Shown piece after piece: positions 24,625-34,235 of a stretch of 64,000 nt of DNA. The translations under genes were made by a program, and so were the position numbers. This DNA is from Wenjunlia tyrosinilytica (GTDB lineage Bacteria; Actinomycetota; Actinomycetes; Streptomycetales; Streptomycetaceae), in NCBI RefSeq assembly GCF_014646055.1, contig NZ_BMMS01000021.1, forward strand, positions 62,001 to 126,000, given 5' to 3'. Each line of letters starts with the position of its first letter. The stretch's first letter is position 1. The notes under the pieces were generated by a model. That model saw only the letters and a program-made list of their open reading frames with translations. It had not been told where the DNA came from and ran no database searches.

Positions 24625-25728
24625 TCAGCGCTCGGCGGCGGCGAGCTGGCCGCAGGCGCCGTCGATCTCCTGGCCGCGGGTGTCGCGGACGGTGACCGGC
24701 ACACCGTGCTTCTCCAGCTGGCGGACGAACTCCCGCTCGTCCTCCGGCCGCGACGCGGTCCACTTCGACCCCGGAGTGGGGTTGAGCGGGATCAGGTTCA
24801 CATGCACCCGGTGGTTCTTGAGCTTGCGCGCGAGCAGGTCGGCGCGCCAGGCCTGGTCGTTGATGTCCTTGATCAGCGCGTACTCGATGGAGACCCGGCG
24901 GCCGCTGCGCTCGGCATAGTTCCACGCGGCGTCCAGGACCTCGGAGACCTTCCATCGGGTGTTGACGGGCACGAGCGTGTCGCGCAGTTCGTCGTCCGGG
25001 GCGTGCAGGGACAGCGCGAGGCGGACCTTCATGTCCTCGTCGGCCAGCCGGTGCATCGCCGGGACCAGGCCGACCGTGGAGACGGTTATGCCGCGCTGGG
25101 ACAGGCCCAGGCCGTCAGGCTCGGGGTCGGTGAGGCGGCGGATGGCGCCGACGACCTTCTTGTAGTTGGCCAGCGGCTCGCCCATGCCCATGAAGACGAT
25201 GTTGTTCAGGCGGGCCGCGCCGCCGGGGATCTCACCGTCGCGCAGGGAGCGCATGCCGGCGACGATCTGGTGGACGATCTCCGCCGTCGACAGATTGCGG
25301 GTGAGCCCCGCCTGGCCGGTGGCGCAGAACGGGCAGTTCATCCCGCAGCCTGCCTGCGAGGAGATGCACATCGTCACCCGGTCGGGGTAGCGCATGAGCA
25401 CGGACTCGACGAGCGTGCCGTCGAACAGCCGCCACAGGGTCTTGCGGGTGGTGTCGCCGTCGCAGGAGACGTGCCGCACCACCGACATCAGGTCGGGCAG
25501 CAGGTCGCTCGCGAGCCTGTCGCGGGACGCGGCCGGGATGTCGGTCCAGTGCGCGGGGTCGTCGGCGAGGCGCGCGAAGTAGTGGCGGGAGACCTGGCCG
25601 GCGCGGAACGGCTTCTCGCCGAGCGCGGCGACGGCTTCCCGGCGCTCCCCGGGGGTGAGGTCGGCAAGGTGCCGCGGGGGCTTGGCCCCTCGCGGCGCGG
25701 CGAAAGTGAGTTCTCCGGGTACAGGCAT
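24625..25728 (-). CDS. rlmN: RlmN, dual-specificity 23S rRNA A2503/tRNA A37 C2-methyltransferase
   Basis: A 367-residue radical SAM enzyme. The [4Fe-4S] cluster motif CxxxCxxC is in [16 protein letters not shown] near residue 120, followed by GMGEPLANY and [17 protein letters not shown], and the second conserved cysteine near the C-terminus is in IDGACGQL. It methylates adenine 2503 of 23S rRNA and A37 of some tRNAs. The ATG at 25728 fits the family length; the much longer frame to 26964 runs over cdsA in another frame and is not real. It follows cdsA in the same direction with a terminator between. Confidence 0.96.
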   Translation of the reverse strand: MPVPGELTFAAPRGAKPPRHLADLTPGERREAVAALGEKPFRAGQVSRHYFARLADDPAHWTDIPAASRDRLASDLLPDLMSVVRHVSCDGDTTRKTLWRLFDGTLVESVLMRYPDRVTMCISSQAGCGMNCPFCATGQAGLTRNLSTAEIVHQIVAGMRSLRDGEIPGGAARLNNIVFMGMGEPLANYKKVVGAIRRLTDPEPDGLGLSQRGITVSTVGLVPAMHRLADEDMKVRLALSLHAPDDELRDTLVPVNTRWKVSEVLDAAWNYAERSGRRVSIEYALIKDINDQAWRADLLARKLKNHRVHVNLIPLNPTPGSKWTASRPEDEREFVRQLEKHGVPVTVRDTRGQEIDGACGQLAAAER

Positions 25729-25756
25729 GGTCGTACCAGTGTCGCAGACGTGGGAA

Positions 25757-25783
25757 GGGCTCCCGGCACGCTGCCGGGAGCCC
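25757..25783 (-). terminator. hairpin terminator after cdsA
   Basis: A perfect 12-bp stem (25757-25768 with 25772-25783) and a 3-base loop lie between the cdsA stop and the rlmN start, so rlmN probably has its own promoter or depends on read-through. Confidence 0.75.
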
Positions 25784-25800
25784 CTCCATGAGGCCTCGTT

Positions 25801-25880
25801 CCTTCGCCGTGCCTCGCCGTTCCTCGCCGTGCCTCGCCGTGCCTCGCCGTGCCTGCGTTCCTTCGCCGTTGCTTCGTTTC
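25801..25880. repeat. 10-bp tandem repeat between rlmN and cdsA
   Basis: About five copies of a 10-bp unit GCCTCGCCGT (some with TTC for CTC) fill the 195-bp gap between rlmN and cdsA, next to the hairpin. No gene is seen in the gap. Confidence 0.75.
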
Positions 25881-25922
25881 GTACGCGGTTTCCTTCGCGC
25901 CCGGCCGACCGGACCGGTCGGG

Positions 25923-27365
25923 TCAGCCGGCTCCCACGAAGATCACGAACAGCAGCCAGACCACGGGCGCGGTCGGCAGCAGGGAGTCGAGCCGGTCCAT
26001 GATGCCGCCGTGCCCGGGGAGCAGGGTGCCCATGTCCTTGATGCCGAGGTCCCGCTTGATCATGGATTCGCCCAGGTCGCCGAGGGTGGCGCTGACGGCG
26101 ACGGCCAGGCCCAGGATCAGGCCCTGCCACCACGATCCGCCGTCGATGGCGAACTGCATGCACAGCGCGCCCGCGGCCATCGAGAAGGCGATCGCGCCGA
26201 GCAGGCCCTCGCGGGTCTTGCCGGGGCTGATCCTCGGGGCGAGCTTGCGCTTGCCGAAGCGGTAGCCCACCGCGTAGGCGCCGGTGTCGCTGCAGACGGT
26301 GAGGAGCAGGAAGGTCAGCACCCGCCAGGCGCCGTCGTCCGCGGCGAGCGTCAGCACCACGAAGGTGGCCAGGAACGGGACGTAGAAGGCGGCGAACACC
26401 CCCGCCGTCACATCGCGCAGGTAGTTCTCCGGCGGCTCGATCATGCGCCAGACCAGCACCGCGAGGACGGTGAGGGCCATGGCGACCCAGGCGCCCTCGG
26501 CCCCGCGCACATATCCGGCGATGAGCATCCCGGCCCCGCCGACGACCAGCGGGACCAGGGGGACCTTGATCTCCTTGCGCTCGGCCAGGCGCGAGGTGAG
26601 CTCCCACAGGCCCACGACGACGGCGACCACGACGACGCCGAGGAACGCGGGCTTGTAGACGAACAGCGAGGCGAGGATCACCGCGCCGAGGCCGACGCCG
26701 ACCCCGATCGCCGCCTTGAGGTTGCGGCCCCCGCGGTTCACCGGGGCCGCCGGAGCCGGTACGGGCTCCGGCTCGTGCCTGCCCAAGGGCTCGCCGGGCT
26801 TGTCCGGGCCGCCGCCCGAACCGTTCGCCGTGCCCGGACCGTTGGCCGTGCCCGGCTCGCCGGTGGTGCCCGGCTCGTCCCGGAACAGTGGGCGGCCGCG
26901 GTGGGCGCCGCCCTCCGGGCCGCCGTTGCCCCACCCGCCACCGTTGCGCCCCTCGCCGTTCCACCCCTCGCCGTTCGGCTCGGGGTCCGGGACAGCGTCG
27001 GGCACGGAGGGCATGTACCGAGTCTGCGCCGCATCCCCGTCCCCGTACACCGGACTGCCGGGCTGCTGGTACGCCCGACCAGGGGCGTATCCGTAGCCCG
27101 GGCCCTGGCCGGGGCCGTGCTCGGCCGGGCCTCCCGCCGGGGCCCCCAGGTGCGGAGTGTGGGCCGAACGGGTGAGGGAGCCCAGGTCCGCGCGGCCGTC
27201 GGCCACGGGTGGCAAGAGCTGTGTCTCGTCCTGGTCCGCCGGGGTGTGCTGGTAGACCGACGCGTCCCCGTGGGCACGGCCGTGCGGGGTGGCCGGCCCG
27301 GGGGCTGCCGGCGGCTGGGCCTGCTGCCGGTCTCCCGACGGAGCTCCCCAGGAAGACTCGTTCAT
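25923..27365 (-). CDS. cdsA: phosphatidate cytidylyltransferase with long disordered N-terminus
   Basis: A 480-residue protein. Residues 1 to about 215 are Pro/Gly/Asn-rich and disordered; the enzyme core follows with about seven transmembrane helices. The CDP-diglyceride synthase signature is [20 protein letters not shown] followed by [17 protein letters not shown] near the C-terminus. It makes CDP-diacylglycerol from CTP and phosphatidate at the membrane for phospholipid synthesis. The start ATG overlaps the frr stop by one base (TGATG), so translation is coupled. The N-terminal extension is unusually long compared with about 270-residue bacterial enzymes, a feature shared to a degree by other actinobacteria. 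Confidence 0.95.
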   Translation of the reverse strand: MNESSWGAPSGDRQQAQPPAAPGPATPHGRAHGDASVYQHTPADQDETQLLPPVADGRADLGSLTRSAHTPHLGAPAGGPAEHGPGQGPGYGYAPGRAYQQPGSPVYGDGDAAQTRYMPSVPDAVPDPEPNGEGWNGEGRNGGGWGNGGPEGGAHRGRPLFRDEPGTTGEPGTANGPGTANGSGGGPDKPGEPLGRHEPEPVPAPAAPVNRGGRNLKAAIGVGVGLGAVILASLFVYKPAFLGVVVVAVVVGLWELTSRLAERKEIKVPLVPLVVGGAGMLIAGYVRGAEGAWVAMALTVLAVLVWRMIEPPENYLRDVTAGVFAAFYVPFLATFVVLTLAADDGAWRVLTFLLLTVCSDTGAYAVGYRFGKRKLAPRISPGKTREGLLGAIAFSMAAGALCMQFAIDGGSWWQGLILGLAVAVSATLGDLGESMIKRDLGIKDMGTLLPGHGGIMDRLDSLLPTAPVVWLLFVIFVGAG

Positions 27366-27922
27366 CAGACCTCGAGGAGCTCGGATTCCTTGTGCTTGAG
27401 GAGCTCGTCCACCTGGGCCACGTACTTGTGGGTGGTGTCCTCGAGCTCCTTCTCCGCGCGGCGCACCTCGTCCTCGCCGGACTCGCCGTCCTTGACGCGC
27501 TTGTCGAGGGTCTCCTTGGCCTTGCGGCGGATGCTGCGGATCGAGATCTTCGCGTCCTCGCCCTTGCTCCGGGCGACCTTGATGTACTCCTTGCGGCGCT
27601 CCTCGGTCAGCTGCGGGAACACCACCCGGATGATGCTGCCGTCGTTGCTGGGGTTGACGCCCAGGTCCGAGTCGCGGATCGCCTGCTCGATGTTGCGCAG
27701 CGCGCTCTTGTCGAAGGGCGTCACCACGGCCATGCGCGGCTCGGGCACCGAGAACGACGCGAGCTGGTTGATGGGCGTCAGGGCGCCGTAGTAGTCCGCC
27801 ACGATCTTGTTGAACATCGCCGGGTGGGCCCGGCCGGTGCGGATCGCGGCGAAGTCCTCCTTGGCGACCAGTACGGCCTTCTCCATCTTCTCCTCGGCCT
27901 CGAGGAGGGTCTCTTCGATCAC
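27365..27922 (-). CDS. frr: ribosome recycling factor
   Basis: A 185-residue protein matching ribosome recycling factor throughout: [35 protein letters not shown]-type and [32 protein letters not shown], then [23 protein letters not shown] and two long helices of the coiled three-helix bundle. With EF-G it splits post-termination ribosomes. It lies 160 bp after pyrH and is coupled to cdsA, the standard pyrH-frr-cdsA order. Confidence 0.97.
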   Translation of the reverse strand: MIEETLLEAEEKMEKAVLVAKEDFAAIRTGRAHPAMFNKIVADYYGALTPINQLASFSVPEPRMAVVTPFDKSALRNIEQAIRDSDLGVNPSNDGSIIRVVFPQLTEERRKEYIKVARSKGEDAKISIRSIRRKAKETLDKRVKDGESGEDEVRRAEKELEDTTHKYVAQVDELLKHKESELLEV

Positions 27923-28084
27923 TTCACAGCTCCCTGTCCCTTGCCCCTGCCCGCCGGTTCACCCGCGGGTCGCTACCTGCACGGTGTCGATAAGGCAGCG
28001 GGTTGTCCATCCCTCGTTGAGAGGGCTCGCCGCTCGCGTTGCCGATGGCGTCTCGCGTTGCCGGTGGCCTCGTGAGTGGCGCTG

Positions 28085-28864
28085 TCAGTCGCGATTGCCG
28101 TGGTGGCTGACGAGCGTGCCGATCTTCTCACCCCGTACGGCGCGGGCGATGTTGCCCTCGCTCAGCAGCTCGAAGACGAGGATCGGCAGTTTGTTGTCCA
28201 TGCACAGGCTGATCGCCGTGGCGTCGGCGACCTTGAGGCCGCGCGCGAGCACCTCGGAGTACTCCAGCGCGTCGAACTTCACGGCGTCGGGATTGTGCTT
28301 GGGGTCGGAGTCGTAGACCCCGTCGACGCCGCTCTTGGCCATCAGCAGTGCCTCGGCGTTGATCTCCAGGGCACGCTGGGCGGCGGTGGTGTCGGTGGAG
28401 AAGTAGGGCATGCCCATACCGGCGCCGAAGATCACGACACGGCCCTTTTCCAGGTGCCGCACGGCGCGCAGGGGGATGTAGGGCTCGGCCACCTGGCCCA
28501 TGGTGATGGCGGTCTGCACCCGGGTCTCGATGCCCTCCTTCTCCAGGAAGTCCTGGAGGGCGAGGCAGTTCATGACCGTGCCGAGCATGCCCATGTAGTC
28601 GGAGCGGGCCCGGTCCATGCCGCGCACCTGGAGCTCGGCGCCGCGGAAGAAGTTGCCGCCGCCGATCACGATGGCGATCTCGTAGCCGCCGCGTACGACG
28701 GCCGCGATCTGCCGGGCGATGGCGTGCACGACGTCGGGGTCGACGCCGAGGCCGCCCCCGCCGGAGAACGCCTCACCGGACAGCTTGAGAAGGAAGCGGC
28801 GACGTGTGGCGCCGTCCTTGGTTGCGGGCCGGCCGGTCTCGGCCTTACCGGCGTCGGGTTGCAT
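28085..28864 (-). CDS. pyrH: uridylate kinase
   Basis: A 259-residue UMP kinase of the amino acid kinase fold. Motifs: [14 protein letters not shown] (phosphate-binding loop), [34 protein letters not shown] and the nucleotide part [20 protein letters not shown]. It converts UMP and ATP to UDP. The ATG at 28864 is preceded by GAGGAG. The first 20 residues are a polar extension usual in Streptomyces. It lies in the rpsB-tsf-pyrH-frr series. Confidence 0.97.
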   Translation of the reverse strand: MQPDAGKAETGRPATKDGATRRRFLLKLSGEAFSGGGGLGVDPDVVHAIARQIAAVVRGGYEIAIVIGGGNFFRGAELQVRGMDRARSDYMGMLGTVMNCLALQDFLEKEGIETRVQTAITMGQVAEPYIPLRAVRHLEKGRVVIFGAGMGMPYFSTDTTAAQRALEINAEALLMAKSGVDGVYDSDPKHNPDAVKFDALEYSEVLARGLKVADATAISLCMDNKLPILVFELLSEGNIARAVRGEKIGTLVSHHGNRD

Positions 28865-28889
28865 CGACTTCTCCTCGTACACGTACGAA

Positions 28890-28941
28890 GGAGGCCACTG
28901 CCGCGGGTTCCGGTCCGGTTCCCTGCACGGCAATGGCCTCC
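28890..28941 (-). terminator. hairpin between tsf and pyrH
   Basis: A 14-bp inverted repeat with one mismatch (28890-28903 with 28928-28941) lies in the 140-bp tsf-pyrH gap. It may attenuate read-through from tsf into pyrH. Confidence 0.55.
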
Positions 28942-29005
28942 TCGCGTCACAACTGGTGCCGGCCTGAGCCTGCCGACGGGTCCGACCCTAGCGGGTGGAC
29001 GGTGG

Positions 29006-29839
29006 TCAGACGCCGACGCGGAAGCGGGCGAAGCGCTTCAGCGTCACGCCGGCCTCGTCCAGGACCTTCTGGACGGTCTTCTTGTTGTCCTTGGCGAACG
29101 CCTGCTCCAGAACGGCGTTCTCCTTGACGAAGCCCGTCACGCGGCCCTCGACGATCTTCGTCAGAGCGGCCTCCGGCTTGCCCTCCTCACGAGCGGTGGC
29201 CTCGGCGACGCGGCGCTCGTTCTCGAGCACGTCGGCGGGGATGTCCGCGCGGGAGAGGAACTTCGGGGCGAACGCGGCGATGTGCTGGGCCACGTCCTTG
29301 GCGACCTGCGCGTCCTCCTTGTCCAGCTCGACCAGGACGCCCACCTGCGGGGGCAGGTCCGGGCTGGTGCGGTGCAGGTAGGAGGCGACGAAGCCGTCGT
29401 TGAACTGCGCGAAGCGGCTCAGGACGATCTTCTCGCCGAGGGTCGCGTTGGCCTCGTCGACAAAGGCCTGCACGGTCTTGCCGGACTCGATCTCGGTGGC
29501 GAGCAGGGCCTCGAGGTCGGCCGGGGAGGTCTTGGCGACGTGGTCCGCGATCGTGTTGGCGACCTCGACGAAGCGGTCACCCTTCGCGACGAAGTCGGTC
29601 TCGCAGTTGAGCTCGACCAGCACGCCGGCCTTGCCGCCCTCGAGCTTGGCGACAACAGCGCCGTTCGAGGCGTTGCGGCCCTCGCGCTTGGCGACGCCCT
29701 TCTGGCCCTTGACGCGCAGGATCTCGACGGCCTTCTCGACGTTGCCCTCGGCCTCGTCCAGCGCCTTCTTGCAGTCCATCATGCCGGCGCCGGTGAGCTC
29801 GCGGAGCTTCTTGACGTCGGCGGCGGTGAAGTTCGCCAT
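29006..29839 (-). CDS. tsf: elongation factor Ts
   Basis: A 277-residue EF-Ts: N-terminal UBA-like [33 protein letters not shown], then the core signature [17 protein letters not shown] and two subdomains ending in [24 protein letters not shown]. It catalyses GDP release from EF-Tu. The ATG at 29839 fits; the frame upstream of it (to 30220) is a shadow of rpsB. Downstream of rpsB with a hairpin between, the normal order. Confidence 0.97.
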   Translation of the reverse strand: MANFTAADVKKLRELTGAGMMDCKKALDEAEGNVEKAVEILRVKGQKGVAKREGRNASNGAVVAKLEGGKAGVLVELNCETDFVAKGDRFVEVANTIADHVAKTSPADLEALLATEIESGKTVQAFVDEANATLGEKIVLSRFAQFNDGFVASYLHRTSPDLPPQVGVLVELDKEDAQVAKDVAQHIAAFAPKFLSRADIPADVLENERRVAEATAREEGKPEAALTKIVEGRVTGFVKENAVLEQAFAKDNKKTVQKVLDEAGVTLKRFARFRVGV

Positions 29840-29884
29840 GGTCTGTAAATCTCTTCTCGGTATGTCGGTGGATCTACCGGTGAA

Positions 29885-29912
29885 CGGCGGGGGCCTGGTG
29901 GGGCCCCCGCCG
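29885..29912 (-). terminator. hairpin in the rpsB-tsf gap
   Basis: A perfect 11-bp stem (29885-29895 with 29902-29912) with a 6-base loop lies in the 112-bp gap. rpsB and tsf are usually one transcript with partial termination here, so attenuation is likely. Confidence 0.7.
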
Positions 29913-29951
29913 ATCGGATGCCGTGTCGGCGCCCGGAAGAAGGTCGAACCG

Positions 29952-30911
29952 TCAGGCCTTGTCGGCCTCGGCGGCGGGCTGCTCGGCGGCGGCCTCGTCG
30001 GACTTCTCCTCGGCCGCGGCGCCGGCCGGCTCGGCCTCGGCCTCGGCGGGCTTGGCGGCATCGTCGGCCTTGGCGGCATCGTCGGCCTTGGCCTCGGCGG
30101 GCTTGGCTTCGTCGGCCTTGGCCTCGTCGGCCTTCTCGTCGCGGACGAGGAGCTCGCGCTCCCAGTCGGCCAGCGGCTGGTCGGCGCCCGGCTCCACCTT
30201 CGCGTCACCGGTGGCGGCACCGGCGCGGGCGATGAGGCCCTCGGCGACGGCGTCGGCGATCACGCGGGTGAGCAGCGTGACGGAGCGGATCGCGTCGTCG
30301 TTGCCCGGGATCTTGTAGTCGACCTCGTCGGGGTCGCAGTTGGTGTCCAGGATCGCGACGACCGGGATACGCAGCTTGCGGGCCTCGCCGACGGCGATGT
30401 GCTCCTTCTTGGTGTCCACGATCCACACGGCGCTGGGCACGCGCTGCATGTCACGGATACCACCGAGGGTGCGCTCGAGCTTGTCCTTCTCGCGCTGGAG
30501 GACCAGGAGCTCCTTCTTGGTCATGCCGGAGCCGGCCACGTCCTCGAAGTTGATCTCCTCGAGCTCCTTGAGGCGCTGGAGGCGCTTGTGGACGGTCGAG
30601 AAGTTGGTGAGCATGCCGCCCAGCCAGCGCTGGTTGACGTAGGGCATGCCCACGCGGGTCGCCTGCTCGGCGATGGCCTCCTGGGCCTGCTTCTTCGTAC
30701 CGACGAAGAGGACCGAGCCACCGTGGGCGACGGTCTCCTTCACGAACTCGTAGGCGCGGTCGATGTACGACAGCGACTGCAGCAGGTCGATGATGTAGAT
30801 GCCGTTGCGCTCCGTGAAGATGAAGCGCTTCATCTTCGGGTTCCAACGGCGGGTCTGGTGCCCGAAGTGGACGCCGCTTTCCAGCAGCTCCCGCATCGTG
30901 ACGACGGCCAT
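29952..30911 (-). CDS. rpsB: ribosomal protein S2
   Basis: A 319-residue S2: [27 protein letters not shown] at the start, then [38 protein letters not shown] and the second signature [25 protein letters not shown]. The last 70 residues are an Ala/Glu/Lys/Asp tail with ADEAK-type repeats, common in actinobacteria. The ATG at 30911 is chosen because homology starts there; upstream codons are non-homologous. Confidence 0.97.
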   Translation of the reverse strand: MAVVTMRELLESGVHFGHQTRRWNPKMKRFIFTERNGIYIIDLLQSLSYIDRAYEFVKETVAHGGSVLFVGTKKQAQEAIAEQATRVGMPYVNQRWLGGMLTNFSTVHKRLQRLKELEEINFEDVAGSGMTKKELLVLQREKDKLERTLGGIRDMQRVPSAVWIVDTKKEHIAVGEARKLRIPVVAILDTNCDPDEVDYKIPGNDDAIRSVTLLTRVIADAVAEGLIARAGAATGDAKVEPGADQPLADWERELLVRDEKADEAKADEAKPAEAKADDAAKADDAAKPAEAEAEPAGAAAEEKSDEAAAEQPAAEADKA

Positions 30912-31271
30912 GGCCGTACTCCTTGGTGTTGCGCCCCCGAAGTGCGTGGAGGCTTGTTCCCGGTTGCCCACGGCTGCCGGGTGGCGGCCGTGCCTGACGC
31001 CCCGGTAGCGCCGTGCCTCGGAAACGGGTTTCCTTCGGACCAGGAGCGCTGCCGCCGCTGGGAGCCTCGGGGGCATCTCCAGGGGTGGTGGGGCGTGCGA
31101 AGTCGATCCGGTGACCCGGATCGCCAGGGAAAGTGTACGGGACCGGCCGAGCGCCGGGCGACTTGGTGATTTTCTCCCGAACGGGTGACCAGGTTTTCCA
31201 CATGAGCGGCGTTTTCCACAGAATCACACCAAGATCCACTGCGTCCCGGGCGTGGGGCGCATGGTCTTCGC
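30912..31271. other. divergent region between rpsB and the M23-like gene
   Basis: A 360-bp region without a gene. It should hold the rpsB promoter and leader and the promoter of the M23-like gene. Two features stand out: a short perfect palindrome GGAAAC-GG-GTTTCC at 31020-31033 in the rpsB leader, and two copies of TTTTCCACA at 31194-31202 and 31212-31220, one mismatch from the Streptomyces DnaA box TTGTCCACA. Confidence 0.6.
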
Positions 31272-32618
31272 ATGAAGCGCTCGAAAACGGTACTCGGGTG
31301 CCGGGGGGCCCTGGCTGCGACCGCGGTCATGGCCGTGGGCATGGTCATGGGCATGGTCTTCGGCATGGCCGTGCCCATGACCACGGCCCTGGTCCTGCTG
31401 GGCCCGGGGGCTGCGGTGGCCGCCCCGATTCCGGGGCCGGAGTCCGGGTCGGGGTCCGAGCCGGGTCCGGGGCCGGAGTCTGAGCCGGAGCCTGGGCCGG
31501 GGTCTCGACCGGGGTCTGGACCGGGGTCCGGGCCGGGGTCTGAGCCGGGGTCTGAGCCGGAGCCTGGGCCGGGGACTGAGCCGCGTCGGGGGCCTGGGCC
31601 AGGGTCTCGACCGGGGTCTGGACCGCGTCCGGATCCGGATCCGGGGCCGGGGTCTCGACCGTGGCCTGGACCGGGGTCCGGGTCGGGGTCTGAGCCGGAG
31701 CCTGGGTCGAGGTCTGAGCCGCGTCCGGGGCCGGAGCCTGGGCCGGGGACTGAGCCGCGTCGGGGGCCTGGTCCAGGGTCTCGACCGCGTCCGGATCCGG
31801 ATCCGGGGCCGGGGTCTCGACCGTGGTCTGGACCGGGGTCTGAGCCGGAGCCTGGGCCGGAGTCCGGGTCGAGGTCTGAGCCGGGGTCTGAGCCGCGTCC
31901 GGATCCGGGGCCGGGGCCGGGGCCGGGGCCGGGGCCGGGTGCGGGGCCGGGGCCGGGTGCGGGGCCGGGGCCGGGTGCGGGGCCGGGTGGGGGTGACCGG
32001 GCCTGGCCGGTGGACCCCGGCGGCGGCCGGGTGAGACCGGTCGTGGTGCGGGGGTGGGACCCTCCGCTGTCGCCCTACGGAGCGGGACACCGCGGGGTGG
32101 ACCTCGGCGCGGCGACCGGCCGGGCGGTGCGGGCGGCGGCGCCCGGAACGGTGTCGTTCGCCGGCCCGGTGGGTGGCCGGGGCGTGGTGTCGGTGGTCCT
32201 GGAAGGCACCGGGGCACCCCCACTGCGCACCACGTACGAGCCGGTGGCTCCGTCGGTGAGGAAGGGCGACCGCCTACGCGCGGGCGACGTCCTGGGCACC
32301 ATCCAGGCAGACGTCCCGTCGCACTGCGCGGCGCAGTGCGTCCACTGGGGCCTCCTGCGAGCAGACCAGTACCTGGACCCGCTGTCCCTGCTCCCGGAGT
32401 CACTGCTCCACGCGGGCCACTCCCGCCTGCTCCCGATCTTCGGCGTCCCAAGGCAGGGCATGGCACCGGCCGCCGCCATGGCGCGGAAGCGGAAATCCCG
32501 CGGCGGCCCGCCAGGAGCAGCCGCTGCCCTCCTCGCCGCCTCGGCCCTTTGGGCCCGCACAAGGCTGAGCAAGGGGCGCCCGCAGGCGCAGCGACCGCCG
32601 AAGGAGGCGACCGGGTGA
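31272..32618 (+). CDS. secreted M23-like (LytM) peptidase-fold protein with Pro-Gly repeat linker
   Basis: A 448-residue protein. An unusually long signal region (residues 1-51, Met/Val-rich, ending VAA) is followed by about 190 residues of Pro/Gly/Ser/Glu/Arg repeats, then an M23 domain at about residues 245-385. The first zinc motif is present as HRGVD (H273, D277). The second, normally HxH, is CVH here with C356 and H358, so the catalytic-position histidine is replaced by cysteine; zinc binding may persist but hydrolysis is doubtful. Many actinobacterial homologues near rpsB have the same CxH form, as far as I recall. The C-terminus has a basic, Ala-rich segment with a possible helix. It probably acts in the cell envelope. 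Confidence 0.85.
   Translation: MKRSKTVLGCRGALAATAVMAVGMVMGMVFGMAVPMTTALVLLGPGAAVAAPIPGPESGSGSEPGPGPESEPEPGPGSRPGSGPGSGPGSEPGSEPEPGPGTEPRRGPGPGSRPGSGPRPDPDPGPGSRPWPGPGSGSGSEPEPGSRSEPRPGPEPGPGTEPRRGPGPGSRPRPDPDPGPGSRPWSGPGSEPEPGPESGSRSEPGSEPRPDPGPGPGPGPGPGAGPGPGAGPGPGAGPGGGDRAWPVDPGGGRVRPVVVRGWDPPLSPYGAGHRGVDLGAATGRAVRAAAPGTVSFAGPVGGRGVVSVVLEGTGAPPLRTTYEPVAPSVRKGDRLRAGDVLGTIQADVPSHCAAQCVHWGLLRADQYLDPLSLLPESLLHAGHSRLLPIFGVPRQGMAPAAAMARKRKSRGGPPGAAAALLAASALWARTRLSKGRPQAQRPPKEATG
31430..31995 (+). repeat. intragenic low-complexity repeat coding for a Pro-Gly linker
   Basis: About 560 bp of degenerate six-base units of the GGGTCT/GAGCCG/GGGCCG kind inside the M23-like gene. Larger copies occur too: a segment coding GPGTEPRRGPGPGSR and RPDPDPGPGSRPW appears twice, about 150-180 bp apart, showing a recent internal duplication. 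The end is a (GGGGCC)n-like run coding PGPGPG and AGPGPG. Lengths that keep the frame are expected to vary between strains. Confidence 0.85.
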
Positions 32619-32690
32619 GGGAGGGGGCGGGGGGAGAGGGCGGGGCGGGGGCCCGGAGGCCGACCCGGGGCTGCGTCTGCTGGGCATGGG

Positions 32691-32714
32691 GCGCCCGCAG
32701 GGCCGGGCGGGCGC
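32691..32714. terminator. hairpin between convergent genes
   Basis: An 8-bp perfect stem (32691-32698 with 32707-32714) with an 8-base loop in the 112-bp gap between the M23-like gene and the TetR gene. Confidence 0.5.
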
Positions 32715-32730
32715 GCGAAGGGCCCGGGCG

Positions 32731-33315
32731 TCAGGGGCGGTGAACGCCTTGGAGGGCCATACTCACCGCGGCTTCGGTGATCTCCTGCGGGGGTTCGGCG
32801 GCGCCGAGTTCGAGGCGGCGGACGGCGGCGTCCACGAGGCCCTGCAGGAGCATCGCCGTCAGTCGGGGCTGGTCGTGGCCGAGGGCGGCCAACGCTTCGA
32901 CCACCATCGCGATCAACTGGCCGTGGGCGGCGCGGATCTTCTCCCTCGCGCCCTCGTCCAGTTCCCCGGCCGAGATGGCGACGACGGCGCGGTGCCGACG
33001 GTCCCCGACGAGGGCGAGCTGGCGGCGGACGTAGGCCTCGATCTTGGCCTCCGGAGTCGCGACCAGCTCCATCGCCGCCTCGACCTCCGCCGCCCAGACG
33101 GGGAAGTCCACGGCGCACAGCTCCTCCACGACCGCGGCGCGCGAGCGGAAGTACTCGTAGACCGAGGACCTGGCCAGCCCCGTGCGCTCGGCGAGGGCGG
33201 GGAAGGTCAGCGCCTCCGTTCCCCCTTCGGAGAGCAGGGCGCGCGCGGCGTCCAGCAGGGCGTCGCGCTGCATGGTCCGGTGCTCGGCCACCGAGGCCGC
33301 TCGAATCTTCGGCAC
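32731..33315 (-). CDS. TetR family transcriptional regulator
   Basis: A 194-residue regulator. The N-terminal HTH is TMQRDALLDAARALLSEGGTEALTFPALAERTGLARSSVYEYFRSRAAVVEEL; the C-terminal helical domain is of unassigned ligand type. The GTG at 33315 gives VPKIRAASVAEHRT, a usual N-terminus; the longer frame to 33405 is not homologous. A short imperfect palindrome CTAC-TGTAC-GTAG overlaps the start region (33320-33332) and could be its operator. It lies just after whiG in the same direction. Target genes are unknown; the convergent M23-like gene is a neighbour in Streptomyces. Confidence 0.88.
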   Translation of the reverse strand: MPKIRAASVAEHRTMQRDALLDAARALLSEGGTEALTFPALAERTGLARSSVYEYFRSRAAVVEELCAVDFPVWAAEVEAAMELVATPEAKIEAYVRRQLALVGDRRHRAVVAISAGELDEGAREKIRAAHGQLIAMVVEALAALGHDQPRLTAMLLQGLVDAAVRRLELGAAEPPQEITEAAVSMALQGVHRP

Positions 33316-33416
33316 GGTCCTACTGTACGTAGATGTCCTGGATCGGTGGGTGGTGCGGCACTGTTGCCACCACCGGGTTGGCGCAAAACATTCGGTGGAA
33401 CTCACGCGGGCCCGGG

Positions 33417-34235
33417 TCAGCGGCCCGCCTCGGCGAGCTTGGCCCGAAGTTGCAGGACCGACTTGGTGTGGATCTGGCTGACCCTGCTCTCGGTGACGCC
33501 GAGCACCTGGCCGATCTCGGCCAGGGTGAGGCCCTCGTAGTAGTAGAGCGTGACGACGGTCTTCTCCCGCTCCGGAAGGGTGTTGATCGCGCGGGCGAGC
33601 AGGCGCCGCAGTTCGCGGCTCTCGGCGATCTCCACGGGGTTGTCGGCGGCGGTGTCCTCGAGGGTGTCCACGAGGCTGAGCCGGTCGCCGGTCTCGGTGC
33701 CGCCGTGGAGCAGTTCCTCGAGCGCGACCACATTGGCGAGGGAGAGCTGGCTGAAGACGGCCCGCAGTTCCTCGACCGAGATGTCCATCTCATGGGCGAC
33801 CTCGGGCTCGCTGGGGGTGCGGCGCAGCTTGGCTTCGAGGGTGGCGTAGGCGCGTTCGACGGCGCGTGCCTTCTGGCGGACGGAGCGCGGGATCCAGTCG
33901 AGGGCACGCAGTTCGTCGATGATGGCGCCGCGGATCCGGCTGATGGCGTAGGTCTCGAACTTGATGGAGCGCTCGGGGTCGAACTTCTCGATCGCGTCGA
34001 TGAGCCCGAACACTCCGGAGGAGACGAAGTCGGCCTGCTCGACATTGGAGGGCAGGCCCACGCTGACGCGTCCGGCGACGTACTTCACCAGCGGTGAGTA
34101 GTGCAGGATCAGCTGTTCCCGAAGGCGTGGGTCGGCGGTGGACTTGTAGGAGCGCCACAGCTCGGCGAGCGCCGCGGTCCCGGGGGCGGCCGTCGCGGCG
34201 GACACGCGGTCAGGCCCGGAGGTGTGCTTGGGCAT
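33417..34235 (-). CDS. whiG: RNA polymerase sigma factor WhiG (FliA-type)
   Basis: A 272-residue sigma factor. Region 2 reads [69 protein letters not shown]; region 3 [32 protein letters not shown]; region 4 [45 protein letters not shown]. This matches the motility-type sigma28 that Streptomyces uses to begin sporulation of aerial hyphae, acting on whiH and whiI promoters and held by the c-di-GMP-dependent anti-sigma RsiG. Its place between dprA and the TetR gene is the normal Streptomyces context. Confidence 0.97.
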   Translation of the reverse strand: MPKHTSGPDRVSAATAAPGTAALAELWRSYKSTADPRLREQLILHYSPLVKYVAGRVSVGLPSNVEQADFVSSGVFGLIDAIEKFDPERSIKFETYAISRIRGAIIDELRALDWIPRSVRQKARAVERAYATLEAKLRRTPSEPEVAHEMDISVEELRAVFSQLSLANVVALEELLHGGTETGDRLSLVDTLEDTAADNPVEIAESRELRRLLARAINTLPEREKTVVTLYYYEGLTLAEIGQVLGVTESRVSQIHTKSVLQLRAKLAEAGR

